A stretch of DNA of 20,440 nt from Bryobacterales bacterium (lineage in GTDB: Bacteria > Acidobacteriota > Terriglobia > Bryobacterales > Bryobacteraceae), in the NCBI GenBank assembly GCA_003142355.1, contig PLMF01000164.1:1-20440 (forward strand), written 5' to 3'. The translations under genes and the position numbers were made by a program. The notes under the pieces were generated by a model. That model made no database searches, had not been told where the DNA came from, and was given only the letters and a program-made list of their open reading frames with translations. Shown piece by piece: positions 1-7,602 of this stretch; position 1 is the first letter of the stretch, and the number at the start of each line of letters is the position of its first letter.

Positions 1-1941
1 CGCTACGACATCACCGACGTCGCTAACTGCGGCGGAAAGAACCTCGTCGCGGTCCTGGTGGACGCCTCGCAGACCGAAGGCTGGTTCTACGAGGGCGCGG
101 GAATCTATCGGCATGCCTGGCTGGTGAAGACGGGGCCGCTGGCGATCGCGCCCGACGGCGTGTTCGTTTACAGCCGGTTCAAGGACAATATCCCTGCCGG
201 CCCGGCCGAGATCCACCTACAGACCCTGCTGTCCAATGCGCAAAAATCCTCCGCGGACGCGAAGGTGCAGTGGGAAATTCTGACGTCCGGCGGCCAGACA
301 GTCGCGTCCGCGCACCAGACTGCGCAGGTGGGCGGCGGCGCCGAACTCGAGGTGACGCAAACCGCGCAGGTCGCCGCGCCCGAGCTTTGGTCGCCGGAGA
401 CGCCGCGGCTTTACCGGCTCGTCACCACGGTGGAGAGCGGCGGACGGACCGTGGATCGCAAGGAGACGGAGTTCGGCATCCGCACGTTCGGATTCGACGC
501 GGAGAAGGGTTTCCTCCTCAACGGCCAGCCCTACCTTCTCAAGGGCACCTGCAATCACCAGGATCACGCCGGCGTGGGCTCGGCGCTGCCCGACCGGCTG
601 CAGTATTTCCGCATCGCAAAGCTGAAGGAGATGGGCTCGAACGCCTATCGCAGCGCCCACAACGCGCCGACCCCGGAACTGCTCGAGGCCTGCGACCATC
701 TTGGCATGCTGGTCATGGACGAGAACCGGCTGGTAGGCAGCGATGCCTTGCATCTTAAGTGGTTCAAGGAGCTGGTGCTCCGCGACCGCAACCACGCGAG
801 CGTGGCGATCTGGTCGCTCGGCAACGAGGAGTTTTCCGTTCAGAGCATACCGTCCGGCGGCCGCGTCGCCGTCACGATGCAGGATCTGGTGAAGCAGCTC
901 GACCCGACGCGCCCCGTCACCTGCAACGCCGCGGTCGGGAACGATTTCAGCGGTATCAACGCAGTCATCGAGGTGCGCGGGTGGAGTTACCATATCGGAC
1001 CGGAAAACATGGATGCCTACCACACGGCGCATCCGCAGCAGCCGAACGTCGGCAGCGAGCAGGGCAGCACGGTGGGTACGCGCGGCATCTACACCAAAGA
1101 CGAGACGCGCGGCTACGTGAGCGCCTACGACGACATCGCGCAGTCGTGGTCGAACACCGCCGAGCAATGGTGGAGTTTCTTCGACCCGCGGCCGTGGCTG
1201 TCCGGCGGATTCGTCTGGACCGGCTTCGACTACCGCGGCGAGCCGACGCCGTATGGGTGGCCGTCGATCAACTCGCACTTCGGCATCCTGGACATGTGCG
1301 GCTTTCCCAAGGACAACTTCTACTATTACCAGGCCTGGTGGGGTTCGAAGCCCGTTCTGCACCTGTTCCCGCACTGGAACTGGAGCGGCAAGGAGGGGCA
1401 GGAAGTCGAGGTCTGGTGCCACACCAACCTGGACCAGGTCGAGCTGTTTCTGAACGGCCGGAGCCTGGGCGCGCAGAAGGTGGTCAGGAATACCCACGTG
1501 GCGTGGAAGGTCAAGTACGCGCCGGGGGTCATCGAAGCGCGCGCGTCGACGCTGACGGCGAAGCGCGAAACCACCGGCCCCGCGGCCCGAATCGTGTTGC
1601 GGCCGGATCGCGCGCGAATCGCCGCCGATGGCGAAGACGTCTCGATGGTGGCGGTGGAAGTGGTGGATGCGCAAGGCCGCGTGGTCCCGGTGGCGGACAA
1701 CGAGGTGAGCTTCAAGGTGTCGGGCAGCGGCAAGCTGCTCGGGGTGGCCAACGGCGACGCCAGCAGCCACGAATCCGACAAGGCAGACAAGCGCCGGGCG
1801 TTCAACGGGCTGGCGATGGCTATCGTGCAGGCGGGGAAGCAGGCGGGCGAGTTGCAAGTGGAGGCGTCTTCGCCGGGCCTCGAAAGCGCCACCGCGCTGC
1901 TGACGTGCGAACCGGCGAAGCCGCGGCCGGCTGTGGGGTAA
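1..1941 (+). CDS. GH2 beta-galactosidase-like glycoside hydrolase (5' end outside window)
   Basis: The reading frame is open from base 1, so the N-terminus lies upstream; a GTG at 58 is internal, because the residues before it continue the same sugar-binding fold. The 646 visible residues show the end of the GH2 jelly-roll domain, the immunoglobulin-like domain, then a TIM barrel. The acid/base is expected in IWSLGNEE (Glu276 of this fragment). The nucleophile is expected in NVGSEQGS (Glu353), followed by TRGIY, as in GH2 enzymes that carry a DUF4982 domain. A DUF4982-like segment follows (WWGSKPVLHLFPHWNWSG, then VELFLNGRSLG), then a C-terminal beta domain (about 525-640). The family hydrolyses terminal beta-galactosides and related sugars with retention; the exact substrate cannot be read here. 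Its TAA overlaps the next ATG by one base. Confidence 0.93.
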   Translation, partial: RYDITDVANCGGKNLVAVLVDASQTEGWFYEGAGIYRHAWLVKTGPLAIAPDGVFVYSRFKDNIPAGPAEIHLQTLLSNAQKSSADAKVQWEILTSGGQTVASAHQTAQVGGGAELEVTQTAQVAAPELWSPETPRLYRLVTTVESGGRTVDRKETEFGIRTFGFDAEKGFLLNGQPYLLKGTCNHQDHAGVGSALPDRLQYFRIAKLKEMGSNAYRSAHNAPTPELLEACDHLGMLVMDENRLVGSDALHLKWFKELVLRDRNHASVAIWSLGNEEFSVQSIPSGGRVAVTMQDLVKQLDPTRPVTCNAAVGNDFSGINAVIEVRGWSYHIGPENMDAYHTAHPQQPNVGSEQGSTVGTRGIYTKDETRGYVSAYDDIAQSWSNTAEQWWSFFDPRPWLSGGFVWTGFDYRGEPTPYGWPSINSHFGILDMCGFPKDNFYYYQAWWGSKPVLHLFPHWNWSGKEGQEVEVWCHTNLDQVELFLNGRSLGAQKVVRNTHVAWKVKYAPGVIEARASTLTAKRETTGPAARIVLRPDRARIAADGEDVSMVAVEVVDAQGRVVPVADNEVSFKVSGSGKLLGVANGDASSHESDKADKRRAFNGLAMAIVQAGKQAGELQVEASSPGLESATALLTCEPAKPRPAVG

Positions 1942-2807
1942 TGGAAGCTTCTCCAGTTCGCAACCGGGTCCTGCTGATCGCCGCCGGTCTTCTGTTTTCC
2001 ACCGGCGGTGCAGCCATCAAGGCGGCAACGCTTACGGGCTGGCAGGTGGCGAGTTTCCGGTCCGGCGTGGCGGCGGTTGTGTTGCTGCTGGCGCTACCCG
2101 AGGCGCGGCGCGGGTGGTCGTGGCGAACCGTGCTGGTGGCGGCGGCCTATGCCAGCACGCTGATTCTGTTCTCGCTGGCCAACCGGCTCACCACGGCGGC
2201 CAATGCCATCTTTCTGCAATCCGCCGCTCCGCTCTTTCTCCTCTTGCTGGGACCGTGGCTGCTGCGGGAGCCGATCCGCCGGGCCGACCTGCTGTACATC
2301 CTCGCGCTGACGGCGGGTCTGGTACTGGTCTTTACAGGAGCGGAATTGGCCGTGGCCACGGCGCCGGACCCGTCACGGGGCAATGTGCTGGCTGGCGCCA
2401 GCGCGATCACCTATGCTTTGACGCTGGCGGGCCTGCGCTGGGTGGGGCGGCGGCAAAAGGGCAACCCGGGGATCGCCACGGTCGCGGTTGGCAACATCCT
2501 GGCGTTTGTGGCGGCGCTGCCCATGGCGCTTTCGGTCCCAGTCGCCCTCGCCGCCAATGTGCCTGTCATTCTTTATCTCGGAGTGGTGCAGATCGGGCTG
2601 GCCTACTGGTGTCTTACGCGCGGCATCCGGCACGTGAGAGCGTTTGAGGCCAGCACTTTCCTGGTGATCGAGCCCGCCATGAACCCGGTGTGGACTTGGC
2701 TGGTGCATGGCGAGAGGCCAGGCGCACGGACGCTGGCGGGCGGCGCCATGATACTCTCCGCGACCCTGGTAAATACCTGGCGCCAGAGCCGTGCGGCGCG
2801 GCATTGA
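1941..2807 (+). CDS. EamA/DMT-superfamily membrane transporter
   Basis: A 288-residue, almost wholly hydrophobic protein with about ten predicted membrane helices arranged as two EamA-like halves. The first half includes LLIAAGLLFSTGGAAIKA and the conserved stretch TTAANAIFLQSAAPLFLLLL; the second ends with EPAMNPVWTWLVHGERP. These match the drug/metabolite transporter superfamily, whose members export or exchange small metabolites across the inner membrane. The start is the ATG whose A is the last base of the GH2 stop codon (TAATG). Translation is therefore probably coupled and the two genes probably share a transcript. The frame stays open far upstream inside the GH2 gene, but that extension is Arg/Gly-rich and not coding. 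The substrate is unknown; uptake or export of sugar-derived products would fit the neighbour but is only a guess. Confidence 0.9.
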   Translation: MEASPVRNRVLLIAAGLLFSTGGAAIKAATLTGWQVASFRSGVAAVVLLLALPEARRGWSWRTVLVAAAYASTLILFSLANRLTTAANAIFLQSAAPLFLLLLGPWLLREPIRRADLLYILALTAGLVLVFTGAELAVATAPDPSRGNVLAGASAITYALTLAGLRWVGRRQKGNPGIATVAVGNILAFVAALPMALSVPVALAANVPVILYLGVVQIGLAYWCLTRGIRHVRAFEASTFLVIEPAMNPVWTWLVHGERPGARTLAGGAMILSATLVNTWRQSRAARH

Positions 2808-2864
2808 AGACGGAGTCGTTTTGTGCCGATATTCGTGTCGTAGGCCCGGCCTGCGCAGCCGCGG

Positions 2865-2870
2865 TATAAT
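2865..2870 (+). promoter_or_regulatory. -10-like hexamer TATAAT
   Basis: A perfect TATAAT lies in the 113-base gap after the DMT transporter, 50 bases before the ConA-like gene. No convincing -35 hexamer is seen 16-18 bases upstream, so this is a candidate promoter only. Confidence 0.4.
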
Positions 2871-2894
2871 AGGAGCAAGGGTGAGGGGGCGCAG

Positions 2895-2924
2895 ATGTCA
2901 CTTGCCCCTGGTTTGGCCGCATGA
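2895..2924 (+). other. Possible 9-codon leader ORF
   Basis: ATG at 2895 opens a tiny ORF, MSLAPGLAA, whose TGA (2922-2924) overlaps the ATG of the next gene at 2921 in the form ATGA. A GAGGGGG Shine-Dalgarno-like run sits five bases before the tiny ORF. The following gene has no ribosome binding site of its own. It could be a coupling leader or chance in GC-rich sequence. Confidence 0.3.
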
Positions 2925-3550
2925 AAACGATAAGCTGGCTGGTCTCGGTCGGGTTGATTGCATCCTCGGGAAGGGTGATCAACTTTCACAACGCGCCGCT
3001 TGGCCAGACCCCACCCGGGTGGACCGTGGCCATGACCAATCGCGGCCGGGCGCCCCGCTGGGAGGTCCTGCGAGACGGGAGTGCGCCGACTCAGCCGTAC
3101 GTCTTGGCCCAGGTTTCCAACGACCCCACGGGTGGCCGCTTCCCGCTGGCCATTCTCGACAACCCGAGTCTCCGCGATGGCGACGTCAGCGTGCGCATCA
3201 AGCCGGTGGCGGGGCGCGAGGACCAGGGAGGCGGCCTGGTTTGGCGCTACCGGGACGCCAACAACTATTACCTGGCCACGGCCAACGCACTGGATAAGAA
3301 TGTGGCGCTGTACAAGGTGGAAAACGGCCGCCAACTTCCGCTGGCGCCGGGAGTCAAGCACGACATCCCTTCCAACGTCTGGAGCATCCTCAAGGTATCG
3401 GTCCGCGGCAACCGTTTTCAGGTGTACCTGGACCACCGTCGCATTTTGCAGGGTTGGGACGACACGTTCGCGGCTGCCGGGAAAGTCGGCCTGTGGACCG
3501 AGACGGATTCAGTCACCTACTTCGACGATTTCCGGGTGTACCCGAAGTGA
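2921..3550 (+). CDS. Secreted ConA/LamG-like protein (DUF1080-type fold)
   Basis: A 209-residue protein. The N-terminus (MKTISWLVSVGLIASSG) looks like a weak signal peptide. The rest reads as one concanavalin A-like beta-sandwich: FHNAPLGQTPPGWT at the start, GDVSVRIKPVAGREDQGGGLVWRYRDANNYYLA in the core, LKVSVRGNRFQVYLDHRRI, and the closing VGLWTETDSVTYFDDFRV. This pattern is shared by LamG-like proteins and by the DUF1080/3-keto-disaccharide hydrolase family. I cannot tell a lectin role from an enzyme role. The length suits a single-domain family member. The gene stands alone behind a TATAAT and a possible leader ORF, and converges on the M56 gene. Confidence 0.75.
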   Translation: MKTISWLVSVGLIASSGRVINFHNAPLGQTPPGWTVAMTNRGRAPRWEVLRDGSAPTQPYVLAQVSNDPTGGRFPLAILDNPSLRDGDVSVRIKPVAGREDQGGGLVWRYRDANNYYLATANALDKNVALYKVENGRQLPLAPGVKHDIPSNVWSILKVSVRGNRFQVYLDHRRILQGWDDTFAAAGKVGLWTETDSVTYFDDFRVYPK

Positions 3551-3552
3551 GA

Positions 3553-3612
3553 AGCTTTCAGCCATCAGCACTCAGCTTTCAGCCACACCCGCGCCGCTGA
3601 TCGCTGAAAGCT
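3553..3612. repeat. Heptamer repeats forming an inverted repeat
   Basis: Four tandem heptamers of pattern NNNTCAG (CTTTCAG, CCATCAG, CACTCAG, CTTTCAG) occupy 3555-3582, and two more lie in inverse orientation at 3597-3610. As a result 3553-3569 and 3596-3612 form a 17-base inverted repeat with one mismatch and a 26-base loop. It sits in the 66-base gap between convergent stop codons, where it could act as a bidirectional terminator; no T-tract is present. Confidence 0.8.
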
Positions 3613-3616
3613 CGCA

Positions 3617-5446
3617 TTACAGCAACTTGAAATTCACCTCGATCGTGGCCTGCACGGGTACCGCCATGCCGTCACGCATGCCAGGTTTGAAGGTCCACTG
3701 CGCGATGGCGTCGAGCGCCTGCTCGTCCAGCCCGTATCCCACGCCCTTGCGTAGTTGGACATCGGAGGCTCTGCCATCCGTTCCGATCACCACGGAAAGC
3801 AGCACCGTACCCTGGACCTTCGCGGCGCGCGCCTCGGCGGAGTAGCTCGGCTCGAGCTTGTGCAAAAGCACCGGCGCGGCGACGCCGCTACCGACTCTTG
3901 AGGCCTGGCCGGCCGTCTGCCGTTTGGGCGACAACCGCGCGACATGCGCCTTGCGTATCTCACTGGCGGACGCTTCCATGGCCTCGGCTTCACTGATCCG
4001 GCCCTGCTCGCGCAGAAAGTGTGCCAGGAATTCCATGGTGAGGGCCGCATCCGTCGAGTTCGCCTCCTCCACAGCCAGCGCGGCCCGATAGAGCGATTCG
4101 GCGGCTGGCGCCTCGCCTTCCCGGTGCTGCTTGACCATGGCCTGCCAGGTCATCGCCGGTCCGGCCACAGGGCCGTATGGCGCCACATTCTGAGCCCGCT
4201 CAAAATAGTCGATCGCCTGGACGGGGTCCTTTCCGTATGTGGCGGTTCCCAGGTACAGAAGCGCGGCAGCCGTTTCAGGCCGGTCGCCCACCGCCGCCAC
4301 GGCCTTGTCGTAGTAACCCATCGCTTCGTCGATATGGCCTCGCTGGCGCGCCAGGTCACCCAGTTTCACGAGTCCCACGGCGTCGTCTGCCTTCGGCGGC
4401 GCCGTCTGCTGCGCCGGGGTCTGCGCCCGCATGGCGGCGAAAGGCGCCACCGCCGCGATGGCCAGCAGCGTGGCCGCCAGCCCCGCCATGCGTCCCGGCG
4501 CGTGGCGCTTCACGCCCGCATCCAGAATGGCCAGCAGCCGGCCTTCGAGCTGCGACCGCCGCGCCATGGCCACCGCCGCCCACGCGGTCGCCGGCGCGGA
4601 TTGCATGCTGCGCGCCACTTCCAGCAGATGGCCCGCGTAATCCGACGCGCGGGCGCCGGCATTGAGCACCAGGTCGTCGGTAGCGCGCTCGCGCTCCTTC
4701 AGAAACTCGCGCCAGGCGGACCACGCCAGCGGATTCCACCAATTGAGACTCCAGGCCGTGCGCGCCAGCAAGTGCGTGGCCGCGTCTCCCCGGCGCACGT
4801 GGGCCAGCTCGTGCAACAGCACGACGCGGCGGCGCTCTTCGCTCCACCCGGTGGCTTCGGGCGGCATGAAGATGGCCGGCCGCAGAATCCCGAAGGTCAT
4901 CGGCATGCTGCCCGCGCGGCTCTCGAGCACGCGCACGCGGTGGCGGATCCCCAACGCCTGGGCCAGTGCGCGCGCGAGACCGTCATCCGGGAAGCGACGC
5001 GCGCCGCGCTGGACGCGCCACATGGCGAGGAATGCCGCCAGCATGCGCGCCAAGGCCGCGGCCGCGCCGGCCGCCCACAGCAACATCAGCCAGATTCTCC
5101 AGTCGGGATGGCGCGGCGCATTCATCGCGCGGCGGGCGGTGGCGGCCGGAAGCAAAGACGACGAAGGCGGTTCGACGGCGGCGGAGCTGGCTACCTGGAA
5201 CATCACGCCCGAGTCCAACCGAAGCAGCGCTCCGGACGCCGGAACGCGCAGGGCCGGCAACCCAGCCGAAAGGAAAGGCAACGCCAGCACGGCCGCGGCC
5301 GCGGCGGTCCACACCAGGTGCCGTGAGGCCGCGGACCGCCCCCGAAACGCCCCCGCCGCCAACCATGCCGCGCCCAGCACCACCGTGCTCTTGAGCGCCA
5401 CGCTCACGAAGATGGAAAACCACTCCGACACGTTCCAGCCCGACAT
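3617..5446 (-). CDS. M56-family (BlaR1-like) membrane metallopeptidase with TPR and TonB C-terminal domains
   Basis: A 609-residue protein. Residues 1-145 contain three to four membrane segments. The zinc motif HELAH is at 212-216, and ERATDDLVL (about 253-261) gives the probable third ligand Glu253; this is the M56/BlaR1 cytoplasmic protease. Another membrane helix (about 320-340) leads to TPR-like repeats (about 355-495, for example GHIDEAMGYYDKAVA), presumably periplasmic. Residues 525-609 (LEPSYSAEARAAKVQGTVLL to AIAQWTFKPG) match the TonB C-terminal fold. The penicillin-binding sensor domain of true BlaR1 is absent. The ATG directly abuts the stop of the repressor gene (TAAATG), so the two form one operon. 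Likely role: sense an envelope signal and cleave or release the repressor. The ligand is unknown. Confidence 0.9.
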   Translation of the reverse strand: MSGWNVSEWFSIFVSVALKSTVVLGAAWLAAGAFRGRSAASRHLVWTAAAAAVLALPFLSAGLPALRVPASGALLRLDSGVMFQVASSAAVEPPSSSLLPAATARRAMNAPRHPDWRIWLMLLWAAGAAAALARMLAAFLAMWRVQRGARRFPDDGLARALAQALGIRHRVRVLESRAGSMPMTFGILRPAIFMPPEATGWSEERRRVVLLHELAHVRRGDAATHLLARTAWSLNWWNPLAWSAWREFLKERERATDDLVLNAGARASDYAGHLLEVARSMQSAPATAWAAVAMARRSQLEGRLLAILDAGVKRHAPGRMAGLAATLLAIAAVAPFAAMRAQTPAQQTAPPKADDAVGLVKLGDLARQRGHIDEAMGYYDKAVAAVGDRPETAAALLYLGTATYGKDPVQAIDYFERAQNVAPYGPVAGPAMTWQAMVKQHREGEAPAAESLYRAALAVEEANSTDAALTMEFLAHFLREQGRISEAEAMEASASEIRKAHVARLSPKRQTAGQASRVGSGVAAPVLLHKLEPSYSAEARAAKVQGTVLLSVVIGTDGRASDVQLRKGVGYGLDEQALDAIAQWTFKPGMRDGMAVPVQATIEVNFKLL

Positions 5447-5830
5447 TTACTTGCCCTCCCTTCGGGCCACGTCGATCATTTCCGACATCCGGTCCAGCTC
5501 CTCGCGCGTCAGGCGCGTGGCGGAAACATCCAGCAGCGCGGCCACAATCTGGTCGGGCTCGCCGGCAAAAAACGTCTCCAGCAGGTGTTTCACCGCCGAC
5601 CGCTTGGCCTTCTCCCGCGCCACCGTGGGCATGTAGACGTATTTCAGCCCTTCCGCCTGGTGCCTGGCGTGTCCTTTCTCTTCCAGCACGCGCAGCATGG
5701 CGCGCACCGCCGAATAGCCGGGCGCGTCTTTCATGATCTCCCGCACCTCGGATACGGAGGCCTTGCCGCGCTGGTAGAGGATCTCCATGATCTGGCGTTC
5801 CCGCCGGCTGAGCCCTCCCAGCCCGCTCAC
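5447..5830 (-). CDS. BlaI/MecI/CopY-family transcriptional repressor
   Basis: 127 residues, the normal size for this family. The N-terminal winged helix reads LSRRERQIMEILYQRGKASVSEVREIM, then the recognition region GYSAVRAMLRVLEEKGHARHQAEG and the wing residues KYVYMP. The C-terminal helix region (KRSAVKHLLETFFAGEPDQIVAALLD) is the dimerisation part. The GTG start is supported by a perfect AGGAGG seven bases upstream (5843-5838). Repressors of this family bind dyads in their own promoter as dimers and are inactivated through a partner M56 protease, which is encoded immediately downstream. The palindrome at 5854-5866 is the probable operator. Confidence 0.92.
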   Translation of the reverse strand: MSGLGGLSRRERQIMEILYQRGKASVSEVREIMKDAPGYSAVRAMLRVLEEKGHARHQAEGLKYVYMPTVAREKAKRSAVKHLLETFFAGEPDQIVAALLDVSATRLTREELDRMSEMIDVARREGK

Positions 5831-5853
5831 CGCCGCGCCTCCTGCTGGATTTC

Positions 5854-5878
5854 TAGCATCATGCTAAAAAAATAGCAT
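5854..5878. promoter_or_regulatory. Palindromic operator candidate for the BlaI-type repressor
   Basis: TAGCAT-C-ATGCTA (5854-5866) is a perfect 13-base dyad. A third half-site, TAGCAT at 5873-5878, makes a second dyad ATGCTA-AAAAAA-TAGCAT with its neighbour. The dyads cover the -10 hexamer and expected start of the repressor promoter, where repressor binding would block transcription. Confidence 0.65.
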
Positions 5879-5897
5879 GGCGGGAATCGCGTGTCAA
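5869..5897 (-). promoter_or_regulatory. Sigma70-type promoter of the repressor-M56 operon
   Basis: On the minus strand, a perfect TTGACA (5897-5892) is followed after exactly 17 bases by TATTTT (5874-5869). Transcription should start near 5862, inside the palindrome and about 30 bases before the GTG. Confidence 0.7.
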
Positions 5898-5944
5898 GTC
5901 CCCTCCCCGGTAGTGGGGCAACTCTGTGACACAATCGAGGTTTC

Positions 5945-7294
5945 GTGTCCACTCCCGCATCCTCGTCCGCGAAACTGCGCCGGGCTCTCGGCCTGTGGGA
6001 CCTCATCCTGTACGGCGTCATCGTGATCCAGCCCACGGCGCCCATGTCGGTCTTCGGCGTCCTGAGTAATCGCGGCCGCGGACACGTCGTCACCGCCATC
6101 CTCATCGCCATGGCCGCCATGCTGTTCACGGCCATCAGCTACGGACGGATGGCGCGCGCCTATCCCAGCGCCGGCTCGGCGTTCACTTATGTCGGCCGCG
6201 AAATCAATCCCGCGCTGGGTTACGTCACGGGCTGGAGCATGGTCATGGATTACATGCTCAACCCCATCATCTGCATCGTCTGGGTCAGCCAGCAGGCCCA
6301 CGTGTTCGCTCCCGCCATACCATATTGGACCTGGGCGGTTGTCATGGCGCTGCTGTTCACGGGGCTGAACATTCTGGGGATTCGCGCGTCGGCCAAAATC
6401 AACGCCGGACTGGCGGCCGCGATGGGCGTGGTGATCGCGATTTTCTTCGTGGCCGCGGCGCGCTTCATCTTCGGACACCCCCACGCTGGCGCGGCATTCT
6501 TCACACGGCCATTCTACGATCCCGCCACCTTCAGCACCGGGGCCGTGCTCGGAGGCACGTCCATCGCCGTGCTGACCTACATTGGCTTCGACGGCATCTC
6601 GACCCTGTCGGAAGAGGCCGAGAACCCGCGGCGCAACATCCTGCTGGCGACCGTGCTCACCTGCGTGACCATCGGCATTCTCTCCGCCTTCGAAGTGTAC
6701 GCCGCGCAACTGGTGTGGCCCGCCTCCCAACCGTTCCCGGATGAGACCACGGCGTTTGTCTACGCGGCGGGGCGCACCTGGGCGCCTCTCTTTGCGATTG
6801 TGGGATTCACACTGGTGGTGGCGAATTTCGGCTCCGGCATGGGAGCGCAACTCGGCGCCGCCCGCCTGCTGTTCGGCATGGGACGCAGCCATGCGCTGCC
6901 GAAATCCTTTTTCGGCGTCATCGAGCCCAAGCGGCGCGTCCCGCGCAACAACGTGGTGTTCGTAGGAGTGGTCAGCCTCATCGGCGCCTTCCTGCTGGAT
7001 TACGACCTGGGCGCGCAGATGCTGAACTTCGGGGCCCTGATCGCCTTCATGGGTGTCAATCTCGCGGCCCTCGTGCGCTATTACGTGCGCGAGAAGCAGA
7101 AGCGCCTGCGCAACCTGCTTCCACCCGCGCTGGGGTTCGCCGTCTGCCTGCTGCTATGGCTGAATCTCAGCCGCACGGCGCAGATCGCCGGCAGCATCTG
7201 GATGGCGGCCGGCATCCTCTTCGGCGCCTGGAAGACCCGCGGCTTCCGCGGCGAGCTGGTGAACTTCGAGATCCCGGCCGAGGACGAAGCGTGA
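5945..7294 (+). CDS. APC-family amino acid/polyamine permease
   Basis: 449 residues with about twelve hydrophobic segments. Family signatures are ALGLWDLILYGVIVIQPTAP in helix 1, YPSAGSAFTYVGREINP (73-89) after helix 2, and FDGISTLSEEAENPRRN (215-231), the conserved loop of amino acid-polyamine-organocation permeases. The pattern is closest to putrescine/amino-acid importers, but the substrate is not decidable from motifs. The GTG at 5945 is chosen because GAGG precedes it and the hydrophobic N-terminus starts soon after; no earlier in-frame start is apparent. The gene diverges from the repressor operon across a 114-base gap, so its promoter region is shared with the operator and it could be co-regulated. 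Confidence 0.9.
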   Translation: MSTPASSSAKLRRALGLWDLILYGVIVIQPTAPMSVFGVLSNRGRGHVVTAILIAMAAMLFTAISYGRMARAYPSAGSAFTYVGREINPALGYVTGWSMVMDYMLNPIICIVWVSQQAHVFAPAIPYWTWAVVMALLFTGLNILGIRASAKINAGLAAAMGVVIAIFFVAAARFIFGHPHAGAAFFTRPFYDPATFSTGAVLGGTSIAVLTYIGFDGISTLSEEAENPRRNILLATVLTCVTIGILSAFEVYAAQLVWPASQPFPDETTAFVYAAGRTWAPLFAIVGFTLVVANFGSGMGAQLGAARLLFGMGRSHALPKSFFGVIEPKRRVPRNNVVFVGVVSLIGAFLLDYDLGAQMLNFGALIAFMGVNLAALVRYYVREKQKRLRNLLPPALGFAVCLLLWLNLSRTAQIAGSIWMAAGILFGAWKTRGFRGELVNFEIPAEDEA

Positions 7295-7359
7295 GACGTT
7301 GCCAAGTGACATAATCAGATCAGGAGCCGCCACACTCCCAACCACTCGGAGGAACCACA

Positions 7360-7572
7360 ATGACCCTCGACGAGCGCATAGAAGCCCTCACCATGAACCT
7401 GGAGCTAGCCGCCCGCGACATTGAACACCTCCAGACCCTCGCCGCCCGCGACGGCGAACACATCCGCGCCCTGGCCCAAAACAGCCAGGTCCTCCACGGC
7501 TCTATCCAGAGCCTCGAAAACATCGCCAGAGCCCACGAACAGCGTATCAGCCACCTGGAAGACGAGCACTAA
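7360..7572 (+). CDS. Small coiled-coil protein of unknown function
   Basis: 70 residues, highly charged, with no signal peptide or membrane segment. Regular spacing of Leu/Ile/Ala (for example IEALTMNLELAARDIEHLQTLAAR and IQSLENIARAHEQRISHLEDE) indicates one continuous alpha-helical coiled coil, probably dimeric or trimeric. A strong CGGAGGA ribosome site lies seven bases before the ATG. CATAAT at 7310-7315 is a possible -10 element. The codon pattern, the good ribosome site and a reading frame that fills the gap make it a likely real gene. I do not recognise a family. Confidence 0.7.
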   Translation: MTLDERIEALTMNLELAARDIEHLQTLAARDGEHIRALAQNSQVLHGSIQSLENIARAHEQRISHLEDEH

Positions 7573-7602
7573 GAACCAAGCACGCGGGTTTTCAGCCTCC
7601 TG

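Noticed and set aside
217..1857. 546-codon antisense frame opposite the GH2 gene
   Set aside because: High-GC shadow frame rich in Arg/His/Ala with no motif or ribosome site.
759..1940. Long upstream extension of the DMT transporter frame through the GH2 gene
   Set aside because: The extension is Arg/Gly-rich, has no domain, and overlaps a GH2 enzyme with intact catalytic motifs; the transporter starts naturally at the coupled ATG.
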